Shown: positions 6,875-7,721 of the stretch, in pieces
Position numbering within the stretch: the stretch's first letter is position 1
How the letters are laid out: every line of letters begins with the position of its first letter
Assembly (NCBI GenBank): GCA_003551325.1
Contig: PUMK01000082.1
Coordinates: 1 to 7,721, forward strand
Source: Candidatus Acetothermia bacterium
Lineage (GTDB): Bacteria; Bipolaricaulota; Bipolaricaulia; Bipolaricaulales; Bipolaricaulaceae
Length of the DNA: 7,721 nt
Direction: 5' to 3'
The notes under the pieces: model-generated
Databases searched by the model: none
Seen by the model: the letters and a program-made list of their open reading frames with translations, nothing else
What the model was told of the DNA's origin: nothing
Program-made: the position numbers and the translations under genes

Positions 6875-6895
6875 TCACCCGTCGGTGTCACCCGT
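6875..6895 (-). repeat. Tandem 8-bp direct repeat upstream of the nuclease gene
   Basis: TCACCCGT (ACGGGTGA on the minus strand) occurs twice, at 6875-6882 and 6888-6895, with a 5-nt spacer. It lies about 55-75 nt upstream of the nuclease start, where an operator could be, but two short copies may be chance. Confidence 0.3.
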
Positions 6896-7102
6896 TCTGA
6901 GACAGGCAGTTCCCCCACGGGAAGGCCGGCGCGTCGCGGGTCTGCAGAAGCGAACGGCCGGGCGCAACGAGAGATAGCGCGGCACATGCTGGCGGTAGTG
7001 TGCGAAGCGCTTGCCGTACCTCCGGGAGAGGAAACGCTCTTCCTCGAGGGTCAGCCGATGAAGGAGGGGCGTCACAACGAGGAAGTAGAGGAGGAACGCG
7101 AC
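6875..7102 (-). pseudogene. Decayed C-terminal fragment of an isoprenylcysteine carboxyl methyltransferase-like membrane methyltransferase
   Basis: On the minus strand, positions 7102 to about 6965 encode a hydrophobic segment (VAFLLYFLVV) and then TPLLHRLTLEEERF, RRYG, and HYRQHVPRYL. This resembles the last membrane helix and SAM-side tail of the ICMT/phospholipid methyltransferase family, where EE-x2-L-x4-G-x2-Y-x2-Y-x3-V-R is conserved. Everything before it is missing: going upstream, the frame runs through a hairpin and meets a TAA at about 7131-7133. The only start-like codon is a GTG at 7075 inside the matching region. After PRYL the frame runs on to a stop at 6875 with Arg/Cys-rich sequence that does not look like the family. 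It is therefore most likely a gene remnant. A functional short peptide is unlikely. Confidence 0.55.
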
Positions 7103-7130
7103 CGGGCCGCGCCCCTTGGCACGGCCCGGT
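7101..7130 (-). terminator. GC-rich hairpin after the 5'-nucleotidase gene, candidate terminator
   Basis: A perfect 9-bp inverted repeat (ACCGGGCCG and CGGCCCGGT) continues, after one C/A mismatch, with a 3-bp GCC/GGC stem and a 4-nt loop. On the minus strand it begins 27 nt after the nucleotidase stop. It is followed by a pyrimidine-rich stretch (cgcgttcctcctc) and not a true T-run, so it may end or stabilise the transcript without being a classical intrinsic terminator. Confidence 0.5.
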
Positions 7131-7156
7131 TAGCAGTCCGGACGTGAAGCGCTCCC

Positions 7157-7721
7157 TCAGTTGCCTAACATCCTCCGCACAACCTCATCGCGGAACTCCT
7201 TCATGAGTTCGTTCATCGCCTCATCGGGCTCCACAAGCTCGCGCGCTGCTTCAGCAGAGATCAACGATGCGGTCAGCGTTGGTGTTTCCCCGCTCAGATC
7301 GATGGTCACCTTGCCGAGATAGTTTCCGTACTCGTGAGCTTGAACGATCAGCGTATCGTTCACCCACTCGCCCTCTGGAAGTCGGGTGTGGCTGTGCCCA
7401 TCAACGAACAAGTCGATCCCCGCGACATGCGTCACGACCTCACTGGAGTCTTTGATACCTACATGTCCAAGGGCGATTACAAGGTCGACGTTGTACTCAG
7501 CGCGGAGGATCTCCACATACTTCCGCGAAGCCTCTTCCATGTTTCCGAACTCAATGCCCACGATGTTCCGGGGGTGCGTGGTGGTGTACGTGTCGGAGGT
7601 GGCAAGCCCAAAGATTCCGACGGTGAAGTTCCCCACTTCCTTCACCACGTAGGGGTTGAACAGAAGCTCCCCGTCCTTGAACACGTTCGTTGCCACTAGG
7701 TCGAACGTCATCATCTCCTCC
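7157..7721 (-). CDS. 5'-nucleotidase/UshA-like metallophosphatase, 3' part, lacking the usual C-terminal domain
   Basis: Metallophosphatase of the UshA/5'-nucleotidase family, whose members usually hydrolyse nucleotides or related phosphates outside the cytoplasm. The frame is open to the window edge: two Glu codons precede the ATG at 7714, and family members carry the metal-binding DxH, GD and GNHE blocks further upstream. That ATG is therefore internal. Counting from it, FDLVATNV (4-11) matches the family strand written as (P)VLSANV. H84 in ALGHVG and H107/H109 in DGHSHT are the metal-ligand histidines, and QAHEYGNYLG (125-134) follows as in UshA. The protein then ends at RRMLGN (180-185), just where the linker to the C-terminal nucleotide-binding domain normally begins. 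That domain is absent, and I could not find it in other frames downstream. A signal peptide cannot be judged here. A single-domain phosphatase with another substrate is possible. Confidence 0.85.
   Translation of the reverse strand, partial: EEMMTFDLVATNVFKDGELLFNPYVVKEVGNFTVGIFGLATSDTYTTTHPRNIVGIEFGNMEEASRKYVEILRAEYNVDLVIALGHVGIKDSSEVVTHVAGIDLFVDGHSHTRLPEGEWVNDTLIVQAHEYGNYLGKVTIDLSGETPTLTASLISAEAARELVEPDEAMNELMKEFRDEVVRRMLGN

Overview
The window is bacterial-type DNA: GC-rich (roughly 60% by eye), tightly packed genes, AGGAGG-like ribosome binding sites, and overlapping reading frames within an operon. No gene fixes the lineage. A cyclic 2,3-diphosphoglycerate synthetase (cPGS), best known from hyperthermophilic methanogens, sits beside a bacterial-style ABC importer. 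This would suit a deep-branching or thermophilic bacterium, but that is only a guess.

Layout. Positions 1-5462, plus strand, form one compact operon. It holds the 3' part of a fused two-domain ABC importer permease (FbpB/AfuB type), its ATPase (FbpC/AfuC type), a cPGS, and a phosphoglycerate-mutase-family enzyme. The gaps are 10 nt, then a 23-nt overlap, then an 8-nt overlap. Positions 5463-5630 are a short convergent spacer with only a weak hairpin. Positions 5631-6821, minus strand, encode a stand-alone PD-(D/E)XK (RecB/Cas4-like) nuclease with a four-cysteine Fe-S signature. Positions 6822-7156 hold a decayed C-terminal fragment of a membrane methyltransferase (isoprenylcysteine methyltransferase-like) and a strong GC hairpin. 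Positions 7157-7721, minus strand, are the 3' part of a UshA-like 5'-nucleotidase/metallophosphatase that lacks the usual C-terminal domain.

Main discovery. The last operon gene (3897-5462) has the parts of cofactor-independent phosphoglycerate mutase (iPGM) in circularly permuted order. What is normally the second half comes first: the Arg/Arg substrate loop, the EK lysine, the DxxxH, ADHG and HTTNP metal motifs. A short linker follows, and then what is normally the first half: LDGWG, GNSEAGH with the nucleophilic serine, the substrate histidine and the DGR loop. All expected metal ligands and the serine are present. Several phosphotransferase-pocket positions have changed, notably the conserved Asp after DGR, which is Ser here. 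I do not recall a described permuted iPGM.

How the genes may work together (inference). Transporters of this family were long called iron importers, but some (AfuABC, phosphonate systems) import phosphorylated organics. Coupling to cPGS and a modified phosphoglycerate enzyme suggests either uptake of a phosphorylated C3-type compound or an operon devoted to making or turning over (cyclic) 2,3-diphosphoglycerate.
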